A DNA stretch of 64,000 bases, from assembly GCF_001075875.1 (NCBI RefSeq), contig NZ_JUOS01000080.1, forward strand, positions 18,136 to 82,135, read 5' to 3'. The translations under genes and the position numbers were made by a program. How positions within the stretch are numbered: the first letter of the stretch is position 1; each line of letters begins with the position of its first letter. Positions 40,714 to 49,550 of the stretch are shown piece after piece. Under the pieces are notes generated by a model. It saw only the letters and a program-made list of their open reading frames with translations. It did not search any database and was not told where the DNA came from. The stretch is from Streptococcus oralis. GTDB lineage: Bacteria; Bacillota; Bacilli; Lactobacillales; Streptococcaceae.

Positions 40714-40968
40714 AGAAAAAGCCCACACACGGAATATATTTCCATGTGAGGGCGTTCGTAACGCGGTACCACCTCAATTGTAAAGAGAATATCCCCTTTA
40801 CATCTCTGCCTTGTCTAACAACAAGTTGCACTGTAAGGTGTGCCTACCGAATTTTCATTGTTTCAAATTCACTTTTAAAATCAGCCCAATTTCACTACTT
40901 TCAACCACCTGTTCACAGTAACCACAGGCTCCCTGAAGATCAAAAATAATTACTTTTCTGATTTGTTG
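40714..40968 (-). promoter_or_regulatory. T-box riboswitch (tRNA-Trp) 2, leader of the TrpB paralogue
   Basis: Read on the minus strand. The specifier TGG is in AATTGGGCTGA (40886-40888). The T-box CAATTGAGGTGGTACCGCGT is at 40761-40780. The terminator is a 14-bp imperfect stem (40721-40734 / 40740-40753) followed by TTTTTCT. It starts at a strong promoter at 40974-41002. The remainder of the 451-nt gap before the gene, 40585-40713, holds only the ribosome site and nothing else I recognise. Confidence 0.92.
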
Positions 40969-40973
40969 AGTTA

Positions 40974-41002
40974 ATTATATGTTATTGTTTTTCCTTTGTC
41001 AA
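40974..41002 (-). promoter_or_regulatory. Consensus promoter for the trp T-box/TrpB-paralogue transcript
   Basis: TTGACA (40997-41002), a 17-nt spacer and TATAAT (40974-40979): a perfect consensus on the minus strand. The start is expected near 40967, at the beginning of T-box 2. Confidence 0.9.
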
Positions 41003-41035
41003 CCGTTTTCATTCATTTTTTACTAATTTTTTTAA

Positions 41036-42262
41036 TTATTTTTGCGAAGAACCAAGAACTGCTTCAGAAACTCTGACAAAAGTCTCAATGATATAATCTA
41101 CTTCTTCATCCGTTAATTTCGTGTGAAGTGGTAGTGTAATCTCGTTTACAAAGAAGGCATAAGCTCGCGGATAATCTGCCATATCAAAGCCAAGATTCTT
41201 ATAAGCTGTCAAAAGTGGAAGCGGTTTGTAGTGAACGTTACTTGCGATTCCTGCCTTGGCCAATTCTTGGATAATTTGATTACGTTGTTCGAGACTTGCT
41301 CCTTCTACATGGGTGATGTAAAGGTGACGACAAGATTCAACAGCATCTGTCTCATGAGCCAATGGATGGATACGAGTCCCTGCAAATCCACGGTCATAGC
41401 GAGTTACGATTTCTTTACGACGTTGAAGCAAGCCAGGATAACGATCTAGCTGAACTAGACCAAGTGAAGCCATGATATCCGTCATGTTGCACTTGTAGGC
41501 TGGTGTTACGATATCGTATTCCCATGAACCCAGTTGCATCTTGGCAAGCGCATCTTTGGTTTGACCATGAAGAGATAGGATTTGGAATTCCTTGTACATT
41601 TCTTCATCATCAATCGCTGGATTGGCTTTCCAAGTAGCACTTCCTCCTTCTGCAGTTGTGAAGTTCTTAACTGCGTGGAAAGAGAATGATGTAAAGTCTG
41701 CAATGGAACCAGCTGGTTGCCCTTTGTAGGTTGAACCCAAAGCATGGGCGCTATCTGATACAACAACGATACGGTTAAAGACTTTTTGCCACTTGCTAGT
41801 AGCTGTAAATAGGTCACGTTTCTTCTCAACAACTCGGAACAAACGGTCATAGTCACAGATAATCCCTGCAAGTTCTACTGGGATGATAACCTTAGTCTTC
41901 TCAGTAATCGCTTGCTCAAGCTTGTCATAGTCCATTTCAAAAGTATCATCTTGGATATCAACCATAACTGGTGTAGCACCTACGTGAGTGATAACGCTAC
42001 ATGATGCTGTATAAGTCATAGCCGGAACGATAACTTCATCGCCAGGCCCCACTTCAAGCACGCGCAAGATCAATTCAAGAGCTGCTGTTGCAGAGTTGAG
42101 GCAGACTGTCTTAGGTGTCTGAGTATAGGCAGATAGACGACGCTCCAATTCTTTTGTCTTTGGACCTGTTGTGATCCAACCAGAACGGAGGGTATCTGCT
42201 ACTTCAGCAATTTCTGCTTCGGTAATATCGGGTGGTGAAAATGGAATATTGTAATTTGGCAT
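41036..42262 (-). CDS. DegT/DnrJ/EryC1 aminotransferase, probably for AATGal synthesis
   Basis: A 408-residue PLP aminotransferase of the nucleotide-sugar family. Signs are PFSPPDITEAEIAEV at the N-terminus, the Asp-containing VVSDSAHALGS, and FSFHAVKNFTTAEGG with the PLP Lys. In pneumococcus a gene of this type (spr1654, from memory) makes UDP-2-acetamido-4-amino-trideoxygalactose for teichoic acids, and it neighbours the sugar transferase as here. The sugar assignment rests on that parallel. Confidence 0.82.
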   Translation of the reverse strand: MPNYNIPFSPPDITEAEIAEVADTLRSGWITTGPKTKELERRLSAYTQTPKTVCLNSATAALELILRVLEVGPGDEVIVPAMTYTASCSVITHVGATPVMVDIQDDTFEMDYDKLEQAITEKTKVIIPVELAGIICDYDRLFRVVEKKRDLFTATSKWQKVFNRIVVVSDSAHALGSTYKGQPAGSIADFTSFSFHAVKNFTTAEGGSATWKANPAIDDEEMYKEFQILSLHGQTKDALAKMQLGSWEYDIVTPAYKCNMTDIMASLGLVQLDRYPGLLQRRKEIVTRYDRGFAGTRIHPLAHETDAVESCRHLYITHVEGASLEQRNQIIQELAKAGIASNVHYKPLPLLTAYKNLGFDMADYPRAYAFFVNEITLPLHTKLTDEEVDYIIETFVRVSEAVLGSSQK

Positions 42263-42300
42263 TGATTTACTCCTTTTACTGTATTCACTCTTGTGATTAC

Positions 42301-42993
42301 TTATTTTAAAACTTCAAATACAGTCTGGAACATGATTTTGATATCTCCGAAGAAATTAAAATCACGTAGGTAGGCTAGATTATAGTGCATCTTTTCTGGA
42401 AGGACTCTTTCGACATAAGCTTGGTCGACCGTCATACCTTTTGCAGTCATTTGACTGATAATGGCATCCTCGTCCTTATAGTTAATGCTGGCAAGCGATG
42501 TAATCCCTGCTGGCAAGAGCAAGGTAGCCATCATTTCAGGGCTGTACTGCTCAGTATAGCGTGGTACTTCTGGACGAGTTCCCACAAAGGACATCTCTCC
42601 TTTGAGAACATTGACCAATTGTGGAAGTTCATCCAAACGAACACGGCGAATGAAATTTCCAACCTTGGTGATGCGGCTGTCATTGGCAGAAGTTACTAGA
42701 CTTCCTTTCTTGTCCGCATCGGTCACCATGGTCCGGAATTTCCAAATCTTGAAATGTCGGTTGTACTGGGTTACCCGGACTTGCTTGTAAATGACTGGAC
42801 CCTTGCTATCTAGCTTGATCCAAATGCTTAGAATCAGAAATACGGGTGAAGTCAAGATTAACAAGACCAAGGCTAGAAACAAGTCTAGACAACGCTTGAG
42901 AATCAGAGAGCCTTTCCTTTTAGAAACAAGCTGGTAGTATGGTTTTACCTCACTTAATTGCATCTCCTGAGGTAGTTCATCCCATTTCAGCAT
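42301..42993 (-). CDS. Undecaprenyl-phosphate sugar-1-phosphate transferase (PglC/WbaP-C type)
   Basis: A 230-residue monotopic phosphoglycosyl transferase that loads the first sugar on the lipid carrier. A membrane-embedded helix (~32-57) is followed by the family motifs KFRTMVTDADKKG, VRLDELPQL (Asp-Glu) and FVGTRPEVPRY. I start at the second ATG (42993), 7 nt from GGAG; the first is too close. Paired with the aminotransferase it probably begins teichoic-acid repeat synthesis with AATGal, an inference from pneumococcal work. Confidence 0.82.
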   Translation of the reverse strand: MLKWDELPQEMQLSEVKPYYQLVSKRKGSLILKRCLDLFLALVLLILTSPVFLILSIWIKLDSKGPVIYKQVRVTQYNRHFKIWKFRTMVTDADKKGSLVTSANDSRITKVGNFIRRVRLDELPQLVNVLKGEMSFVGTRPEVPRYTEQYSPEMMATLLLPAGITSLASINYKDEDAIISQMTAKGMTVDQAYVERVLPEKMHYNLAYLRDFNFFGDIKIMFQTVFEVLK

Positions 42994-43039
42994 GCACATT
43001 CTCCTCTGTTTTTTAATATGTAATCTTTAAACATTCTAC

Positions 43040-43045
43040 ATTATA
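43040..43045 (-). promoter_or_regulatory. Probable -10 for the sugar transferase operon
   Basis: TATAAT on the minus strand, preceded by TTGCAC at a long 19-nt spacing (43065-43070). About 47 nt before the transferase ATG. Confidence 0.45.
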
Positions 43046-43098
43046 CCACAAAATGAAAGAGGCAGTGCAAGAAATCTGTATTTTAAAGGAATTCTTCT

Positions 43099-44841
43099 CT
43101 AAGAAAGAGCCCCTGCCTGTAAACTATACATCTTGTGATAGGTTCCTCCTAAGGCCAAAAGTTCCTCGTGTGTGCCGCTCTCGATGATTCGTCCCTTATC
43201 TAGGACATAGATACAGTTAGCATCCTGAATGGTAGAAAGACGATGGGCAATGGCAATGGTCGTCCGGCCCTGTCTCATCTTGGCTAGAGAATTTTGGACC
43301 AAGGCTTCTGTTTCAGAATCAATATTAGCTGTCGCTTCATCCAAAATCAGTATTTTCGGTTGACTGGCAACGGTTCTAGCAAAGGCAAGAAGCTGCCGTT
43401 GACCAGTTGAAAAACTCGAACCACGCTCAGATACAGGAGCATCATAACCTAAAGGAAGATCTTGAATGAAGGAATCTGCATCGACAAATTCTGCCGCAGC
43501 CTTAACCTGGTCATCGCTGATATCTTGGTACATAGCGATATTGGACTTTATGGTCCCATGATAGAGGAAAGGTTCCTGTAGAACCAGACCAATATTTTTT
43601 CTCAATTCCTCTTGGCTATACTTACGAATATCCACATTATCTAAGAGAACTCGACCTGACTGAAACTCATAAAAGCGCATGAGAACATTGATGATAGAGG
43701 ATTTCCCAGAGCCAGTATGTCCGACAAAGGCGATGGTTTCACCTTTATTGACTGTAAAGGAAATATCATCGAGAATCTGGTGTTTCCCGTCATAAGAGAA
43801 GGACACATGTTCAAAACGGATATTTCCTTCTCTAATCTCGGCTTGTCCATTTTCTTGGACCGGTTCATAGTTGGTCTCATCGATAAGTGCAAAGACACGA
43901 CCTGCTGAAACCATAGATGTCTGAAGGGTAGAAAAGTTTTGCGTTACCTCGATGAGGGGGTCAAAGAGGCGATTGATATACTGGATAAAAGCATACAAGG
44001 TCCCTGCTGTTATGCCTAGATAGAGACCACGATAGCCAAAGTAAGCCATCAAAACTGCATACCCCAATAGCTTCAGTAAACTCATAGCCGGACGTAAGAA
44101 GAGGGAATCTAGGGCAACCGAACGGTTAGCGTAGACTAGGTGTTCCTGGTTTATCTCATCAAACTCTTCTTGCAGGCGCTTTTCTTGGTTAAAGGCTTGA
44201 ATAATACGAATCCCTTCGATATTTTCTGCCAGCTTACTGTTGATATCTGATAAGAGACTTCTGGTTTTTTCAATGACCTTGACGGATTTTTTACGGTAGA
44301 GATTCACCAAAAGAAAAATCAAAGGTAGAAAGAGCAATACTAAAGCTGTCAGACGATAGTCCAAAACGAGCATGGTATAAAGGGTTGTCACAAAGATAAA
44401 GACTGCTGAGACAAAGCTGGACAAAATCCCTGAAAACATATCACTAATAGTCTCAGTGTCATTGGTCAAACGCGAAACGATAGAACCTGCAGGTGTTTTA
44501 TCAAAATAAGACATGCCTAGTTTTTCCATATTGGCAAAGGCATCCCGTCGAATATCTCTAACGATACTGTAGGACACTCGCGCAAAGAGGAGATTTCCCA
44601 CATACTGGACAATGGTTTGAAGAATGTAGAGACCATAGTAGGCTAGCAAAACTGTAATGGCAAGCTGGTTGAGATTATGTAGATACTGGTCGATAAAGTG
44701 CGAAGCTACCAAGGGGATGATACTCTTGATAACAGTCGTCGTAAGGAGAAAAGCTAAGGCTAAAAAGGTGAGGAGACCGTAAGGCTTGAGATAGGACAAC
44801 AAGCGTTTCAATACAGTCCATTGTTCTTGTTTATTGCGCAT
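43099..44841 (-). CDS. ABC exporter half-transporter (subunit with catalytic Glu)
   Basis: A 580-residue fusion of a six-helix exporter domain and an ATPase domain. Walker A is GHTGSGKSS and Walker B is LILDEATANID, with the catalytic Glu. The signature is degenerate (FSTGQRQ instead of LSGGQ). With the partner gene, which it overlaps by 11 nt, it should form a heterodimeric exporter with one full and one weak ATP site, as in LmrCD/BmrCD/PatAB. The substrate is unknown. Confidence 0.85.
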   Translation of the reverse strand: MRNKQEQWTVLKRLLSYLKPYGLLTFLALAFLLTTTVIKSIIPLVASHFIDQYLHNLNQLAITVLLAYYGLYILQTIVQYVGNLLFARVSYSIVRDIRRDAFANMEKLGMSYFDKTPAGSIVSRLTNDTETISDMFSGILSSFVSAVFIFVTTLYTMLVLDYRLTALVLLFLPLIFLLVNLYRKKSVKVIEKTRSLLSDINSKLAENIEGIRIIQAFNQEKRLQEEFDEINQEHLVYANRSVALDSLFLRPAMSLLKLLGYAVLMAYFGYRGLYLGITAGTLYAFIQYINRLFDPLIEVTQNFSTLQTSMVSAGRVFALIDETNYEPVQENGQAEIREGNIRFEHVSFSYDGKHQILDDISFTVNKGETIAFVGHTGSGKSSIINVLMRFYEFQSGRVLLDNVDIRKYSQEELRKNIGLVLQEPFLYHGTIKSNIAMYQDISDDQVKAAAEFVDADSFIQDLPLGYDAPVSERGSSFSTGQRQLLAFARTVASQPKILILDEATANIDSETEALVQNSLAKMRQGRTTIAIAHRLSTIQDANCIYVLDKGRIIESGTHEELLALGGTYHKMYSLQAGALS

Positions 44842-46576
44842 CCTCTTCTCCTTTCATTTCTAACTGTTGGGACTGGTAGGTTTGTGCGTACCAGCCATCC
44901 AAAGCTAGTAAGTCTTCATGTGTGCCTCGTTCAATGATGCGGCCATTTTGCATGACCAAAATCAAATCTGCATGGACAACTGCACTGAGTCGATGGGCAG
45001 TGATGATGGTCGTTTTATCTTTACGAGTTTCCTTGAGATTATCGATAATTGCGAACTCTGTCTTGGCATCCACAGCTGACAAGGAATCATCTAAAATCAA
45101 GATATCAGGATTTAAAATCATAGCCCGACTCATAGCCAGACGTTGCTTTTGTCCACCAGATAGACTGACACCCTTTTCACCGATAACTGTATCAAATCCC
45201 TGGGGCATGGCTTGAATGTCTTGATAGACTTGAGCCAGCTTAGTTGCTTCTTCTACTTCTGAGAAAGGCAGATCAGGATTCCCAAAACGAATATTATCTA
45301 GGATAGAGCTGGCAAAGAGAAATTGATCCTGTGGGACATATCCCATCAAACTACGCAAGTCAGCTAGTCGATAGTCACGAATGTCATGACCATTTAGATA
45401 AATAGCTCCTTGGTCAACATCATACTCACGTAGGAGCAACTTAATTAAAGCGGTTTTCCCTGAACCAGTCTGCCCAACCAAGCCTAGAGTTTGCCCTTTT
45501 TCGAGACTAAAGTAAATATCATTCAGCGTCTCATCGTCTTCAAAGGCAAAACTATCAATAGCATAGTCCAAGCGCCCATTTTCAATCCCATCAAGTGGAG
45601 ACTCCGGATCGTTCACAGGTGATTCTTGTGACAATAGACTCTCAATACGCTGGTAAGAAACTTTCCCTCTCTGAGTAATGTTAAAGAGGAACCCAATCGC
45701 CATCAAAGGCCAGACCAACATATCCAAGTAAGAAATAAAGGTGACCAGATTACCAACGGTTACTTGTCCCGCTTGCACCATAAAGGCACCGACTAAAAGA
45801 GTTAAGGCATAAGAAGAACCAACAAAGAGCAAAACCATCGGGTCAAAGAGACTATCATATTTCATGGTTTGCAGATTCTTTTGGAAGGTCAAATCATTGA
45901 CTTCCTGGAAAGATGCCAACTCGTCAGACTGATAACCAAAGGACTTGGTTACCTTGATACCTGATACAGACTCTTGAACCTTATTGTTGAGTTCTGAAAA
46001 GGCTGCTTGCGATTCGCCAAAAGCCTTATGGGTCTTTCTCCCCAGACGACTAGTCGCATAGGCCATAAATGGCAAGGGTAGAATGGCAACCAAGGTCATC
46101 TGCCAAGAAATACTAAAGAGCATAGTCAACAGAGTCACCAAGGCTGTGATAGAGGCATCTACCGCCGACATGACTCCTCCACCTGCTAAACGAGTCAGGG
46201 CATTGATATCATTAGTTGCGTGAGCCATCAAATCCCCTGTTCGATAATTCTGATAAAAAGCAGGCGACATCTTTGTAAAGTGTTCAAATAGTCTTGAACG
46301 CATGATTTGTCCAAGTCGGTAGGAGGTTCCTAGGATATACATGCGCCAAACATAACGCAGATAATACATTCCGAAAGCAGCAAGCAGGAGATAAAAAAGA
46401 TGAAGTAGGAGCTCGTCCTGTGTTAATCGTCCTGAAGTAATGGCATCAATCACGCGTCCCATGACCATAGGAGGGATGAGGTTGAGTACAGAAACCAAGA
46501 CCAATGCGATGATTCCAACGAGGTAACGACGTTTTTCTAACTTAAAAAACCACCAAAGTTTTTGGATGATGGACAT
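44831..46576 (-). CDS. ABC exporter half-transporter (subunit with degenerate Walker B)
   Basis: A 581-residue partner of the 43099-44841 product. Walker A is GQTGSGKTA, the signature is the consensus LSGGQKQRL, but Walker B ends LILDDSLSAVD, with Asp where the catalytic Glu should be. I start at 46576 (MSIIQKLWWFF), with AAGGAA in front; an ORF start 7 codons earlier has no ribosome site. A leader with short ORFs and a hairpin precedes it. Confidence 0.85.
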   Translation of the reverse strand: MSIIQKLWWFFKLEKRRYLVGIIALVLVSVLNLIPPMVMGRVIDAITSGRLTQDELLLHLFYLLLAAFGMYYLRYVWRMYILGTSYRLGQIMRSRLFEHFTKMSPAFYQNYRTGDLMAHATNDINALTRLAGGGVMSAVDASITALVTLLTMLFSISWQMTLVAILPLPFMAYATSRLGRKTHKAFGESQAAFSELNNKVQESVSGIKVTKSFGYQSDELASFQEVNDLTFQKNLQTMKYDSLFDPMVLLFVGSSYALTLLVGAFMVQAGQVTVGNLVTFISYLDMLVWPLMAIGFLFNITQRGKVSYQRIESLLSQESPVNDPESPLDGIENGRLDYAIDSFAFEDDETLNDIYFSLEKGQTLGLVGQTGSGKTALIKLLLREYDVDQGAIYLNGHDIRDYRLADLRSLMGYVPQDQFLFASSILDNIRFGNPDLPFSEVEEATKLAQVYQDIQAMPQGFDTVIGEKGVSLSGGQKQRLAMSRAMILNPDILILDDSLSAVDAKTEFAIIDNLKETRKDKTTIITAHRLSAVVHADLILVMQNGRIIERGTHEDLLALDGWYAQTYQSQQLEMKGEEDAQ

Positions 46577-46601
46577 AAAATTCCTTTCTAATAACAAATG
46601 G

Positions 46602-46628
46602 AAACCTGAGGCATGGACCCCAGGTTTT
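46602..46628. terminator. Hairpin in the leader of the ABC exporter operon
   Basis: AAACCTGAGG / CCCCAGGTTT form a 10-bp stem with one G-U pair. The T run is good on the plus strand (TTTTTCTT) and weak on the minus strand (TTTCCATTTG). On the minus strand it lies between a short reading frame and the exporter ATG. Confidence 0.55.
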
Positions 46629-46630
46629 TC

Positions 46631-46702
46631 TTATTCATAGGTGACGACACTTAGTTGACCCTTGTCATACTCAGCGATAAAGATATTCAAAGGAGTAACA
46701 TT
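46631..46702 (-). other. Short reading frames in the ABC leader (possible leader peptide or gene remnant)
   Basis: One minus-strand frame ends at 46631 and reads ...LNIFIAEYDKGQLSVVTYE; a TTG could start it at 46690. An overlapping frame at 46671-46706 has an ATG and encodes 11 residues (MKCYSFEYLYR). Neither has a strong ribosome site. They could be leader peptides or the relic of a lost gene. Confidence 0.4.
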
Positions 46703-46738
46703 TCATTTATTTTCAATCTTTTACATAAATCATTCTTT

Positions 46739-46767
46739 ATTATAAAGGAATGACCTGGATTTTTCAA
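46739..46767 (-). promoter_or_regulatory. Promoter of the ABC exporter operon
   Basis: TTGAAA (46762-46767), 17-nt spacer and TATAAT (46739-46744) on the minus strand. The start near 46732 gives a leader of ~155 nt before the exporter ATG. Confidence 0.75.
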
Positions 46768-46799
46768 ACTATACGCTGGGGAATTACTTCTTTTTCTGG

Positions 46800-46805
46800 T
46801 ATAAT
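46800..46805 (+). promoter_or_regulatory. Extended -10 of exoA
   Basis: TGGTATAAT on the plus strand, about 34 nt before the exoA ATG. No good -35 is seen, which suits an extended -10. Confidence 0.55.
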
Positions 46806-46838
46806 ATTGTCTATAATCTGAATGAAAAGGTACACACT

Positions 46839-47666
46839 ATGAAACTGATCTCATGGAACATTGATTCCCTCAATGCAGCGTTGACGAGTGACTCTGCGCG
46901 TGCGAAATTGTCTCAAGACGTTCTCCAAACTTTGGTAGCTGAAGACGCTGATATCATCGCTATCCAAGAAACCAAGCTTTCAGCTAAAGGTCCTACTAAA
47001 AAACACCTTGAGGTGTTGGAAGAACTCTTCCCAGGCTACGAAAACACCTGGCGTTCCTCTCAAGAGCCTGCCCGTAAAGGTTATGCTGGAACCATGTTCC
47101 TCTATAAGAAAGAACTCACTCCAACTATCAGCTTCCCAGAGATTGGCGCCCCTTCTACTATGGACTTGGAAGGCCGCATCATTACTTTGGAATTTGATAC
47201 ATTTTTCGTGACTCAGGTCTACACACCAAATGCTGGGGATGGTCTCAAACGCTTGGAAGAACGTCAAGTCTGGGACGTCAAATATGCGGAATACTTGGCT
47301 GAGTTAGACAAGAAAAAACCAGTTCTTGCTACAGGTGACTACAACGTTGCCCACAAGGAAATTGACCTTGCCAACCCAGCAAGCAACCGTCGTTCACCAG
47401 GTTTCACAGACGAAGAACGTGAAGGATTTACAAACCTTTTAGCCAAAGGATTTATAGATACCTTCCGCCATATCCATGGCGATGTGCCAGAACGCTATAC
47501 TTGGTGGGCACAACGTAGCAAGACTTCAAAAATCAACAACACAGGCTGGAGAATCGACTACTGGCTCACAAGTAACCGTGTAGCAGACAAGGTTACCAAG
47601 TCAGATATGATTGACTCAGGCGCACGCCAAGACCATACACCGATTGTCTTGGAGATTGAATTGTAA
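46839..47666 (+). CDS. exoA: Exodeoxyribonuclease III / AP endonuclease (ExoA)
   Basis: A 275-residue Mg-dependent nuclease of the ExoIII family for base-excision repair. Visible motifs: SWNIDSLNA (metal Asn), AIQETKLS (metal Glu), VTQVYTPNAG, TGDYNVAHKEID (Asp/Asn), and the C-terminal WRIDYWLTS and RQDHTPIVLEI with the catalytic Asp-His. Full length. It is divergent from the ABC exporter and followed closely by the glyoxalase-fold gene. Confidence 0.95.
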   Translation: MKLISWNIDSLNAALTSDSARAKLSQDVLQTLVAEDADIIAIQETKLSAKGPTKKHLEVLEELFPGYENTWRSSQEPARKGYAGTMFLYKKELTPTISFPEIGAPSTMDLEGRIITLEFDTFFVTQVYTPNAGDGLKRLEERQVWDVKYAEYLAELDKKKPVLATGDYNVAHKEIDLANPASNRRSPGFTDEEREGFTNLLAKGFIDTFRHIHGDVPERYTWWAQRSKTSKINNTGWRIDYWLTSNRVADKVTKSDMIDSGARQDHTPIVLEIEL

Positions 47667-47677
47667 GGATTTTCTTT

Positions 47678-48064
47678 ATGGACTACAATGCAGTTATTCC
47701 CGAGTTTATAGTCTCGAATCTAGAACAGTCTCGTTCCTTCTACTGTGATATACTGGGTTTTACCATCGAATACGGGCGACCAGAAGAAAACTTCCTCTTC
47801 TTATCTCTTGAAGATTGCCAGCTAATGTTAGAGGAAGGAACAAAGGATGAATTAGTTGAACTGACCTATCCATTTGGTCGTGGAGTCAATATCTCCTTTG
47901 GCATAAATGATGTCCCTAGACTCTATCAGAAACTGGTAGAATCTAACTATCCTATTCATCGTCCATTGACAAAAAGAGAATTTCGTGTTGGTGAACAATT
48001 TATCTATCCTCATGAATTTGCAGTTTTAGATCCAGATGGCTATTTTTTAAGATTTAGTGAATAA
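47678..48064 (+). CDS. Glyoxalase/bleomycin-resistance fold protein
   Basis: A 128-residue VOC-fold protein of the bleomycin-resistance-like group, beginning with PEFIVSNLEQSRSFYCDILGF, the usual N-terminal betaalpha unit. It contains few of the metal ligands of glyoxalase I, so a binding-type role, as in bleomycin-sequestering proteins, is as likely as catalysis. It starts 11 nt after exoA and its original terminator has been split by the IS element. Confidence 0.78.
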   Translation: MDYNAVIPEFIVSNLEQSRSFYCDILGFTIEYGRPEENFLFLSLEDCQLMLEEGTKDELVELTYPFGRGVNISFGINDVPRLYQKLVESNYPIHRPLTKREFRVGEQFIYPHEFAVLDPDGYFLRFSE

Positions 48065-48102
48065 GATAATAGAACACTAGAGTAGAAAAAGAAACAAAAA
48101 AA

Positions 48103-49515
48103 GGCTCTTTGTCAACTGTAGTGGGTTGAATAAAAGCTAACATCTGGAGAGGACAATTGTTGTCCTCTCCATTTTTATATTCAGAGCGATGAAAATTCGT
48201 TTCTTAAAGTTGTTAAAGTTCCTAAAACCAAAAGCATTTCGTTTGATGAGTTTAATGAGATTATTAGTCGCTTCCAATTTAGCGTTGGAATAGGGCAATT
48301 GAAGGGCGTTGACAATTTTCTCTTTGTCCTTGAGAAATGTCTTAAAGACAGTCTGAAAAAGAGGATGAACCTGCTTCAGATTGTCCTCAATAAGTCCGAA
48401 AAATTTGTCAGCTTCTTTATTCTGGAAGTGAAAAAGCAAGAGTTGATAGAGATTATAGTGGTGTTTCAAGTCTTCTGAATAGCTCAAAAGCTTGTCTAGA
48501 ATCTCTTTATTCGTTAAGTGCATGCGAAAAGTAGGGCGATAAAAACGTTTATCACTCAGTTTACGGCTATCTTGTTGGATGAGTTTCCAATAGCGCTTGA
48601 TAGCCTTGTATTCATGAGATTTTCGCTCAAATTGATTCATGATTTGGACACGAACCCGACTTATAGCTCGGCTTAAGTGCTGAACAATGTGGAAACGATC
48701 AAGTACAATTTTTGCATTAGGAAAAAGCTGTTTAGCCAAGTTATAGTAAGGACTAAACATATCCATAGTAATGATTTTCACACGACATCGGACCGCTCTA
48801 TCGTAGCGAAGAAAGTGATTGCGGATGATAGCTTGTGTTCTTCCCTCAAGAACAGTAATGATATTGAGCTGATCAAAATCTTGTGCGATAAAACTCATCT
48901 TTCCTTTGGTAAAGGCATACTCGTCCCAAGACATAATCTCTGGAAGACAAGAAAAATCATGCTTAAAGTGAAAGTCATTGAGCTTACGAATGACAGTTGA
49001 AGTTGAAATGGATAGCTGATGTGCAATATCAGTCATAGAAGTCTTTTCAATTAACTTTTGAGCAATCTTTTGGTTGATAATACGAGGAATTTGATGATTC
49101 TTCTTAACGATAGAAGTTTCAGCGACTATCATTTTCGAGCAATGATAGCACTTAAAACGACGCTTTTTAAGAAGAATTCTGGTAGCATACCAGTCGTCTC
49201 GAGGTAAGGAATTTTCGACGGTTTTTGAAAATCATATTTCTTCATTTGACCTCCGCACTCAGGGCAAGACGGGGCGTCATAGTCCAGTTTAGCGATGATT
49301 TCCTTGTGTGTATCCCTATTGATGACATCTAGAATCTGGATATTAGGGTCTTTAATATCGAGTAGTTTTGTGATAAAATGTAATTGTTCCATATGATTCT
49401 TTCTAATGATGGTTTGGTCGCTTTTCATTATAGATCTTATGGGACTTTTTTTCTACACAAAAATAGGCTCCATAATATCCATAGGGGATTTACCCACTAC
49501 AAATATTATAGAGCC
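48103..49515 (-). mobile_element. ISL3-family insertion sequence, IS1167-like, 1413 bp
   Basis: The ends are GGCTCTTTGTCAACTGTAGT on the left and, read inward from the right, GGCTCTATAATATTTGTAGT; they share GGCTCT and TGTAGTGGGT as imperfect terminal repeats. An exact 8-bp target duplication, CAAAAAAA, flanks it (48095-48102 and 49516-49523). The only gene is a frameshifted transposase. Eight-bp duplications are normal for ISL3. Confidence 0.92.
48137..49392 (-). pseudogene. IS1167-like transposase, broken by a one-base deletion
   Basis: The original start is taken as MEQLHFITK at 49392. The first 67 residues or so, including the CPECG zinc site, are in one frame until about 49185, where ATG-C-TACCAG seems to lack one C of ATG-CCT-ACC; the frame then leaves the family. 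The rest (from 49132 down) continues in the other frame to the end, with IVLDRFH and the SNAKLEATNN motif carrying the catalytic Asp/Glu. Restoring one base gives 418 residues, the size I recall for IS1167. The copy should not transpose by itself. Confidence 0.9.
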
Positions 49516-49516
49516 C

Positions 49517-49545
49517 AAAAAAAGAGGCACATGCCTCTTTTTATT
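49517..49545. terminator. Bidirectional terminator disrupted upstream by the IS
   Basis: AAAGAGGCA / TGCCTCTTT, 9-bp perfect stem with a 2-nt CA core loop, A and T runs on either side. The IS target site is in its 5' A run, so the hairpin survives for the minus-strand thioesterase gene but is now separated from the plus-strand gene. Confidence 0.8.
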
Positions 49546-49550
49546 ATTTG

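Noticed and set aside
48137..49428. Two separate transposase genes
   Set aside because: Both frames join into one ISL3 transposase when one base is restored near 49185, so they are pieces of one broken gene.
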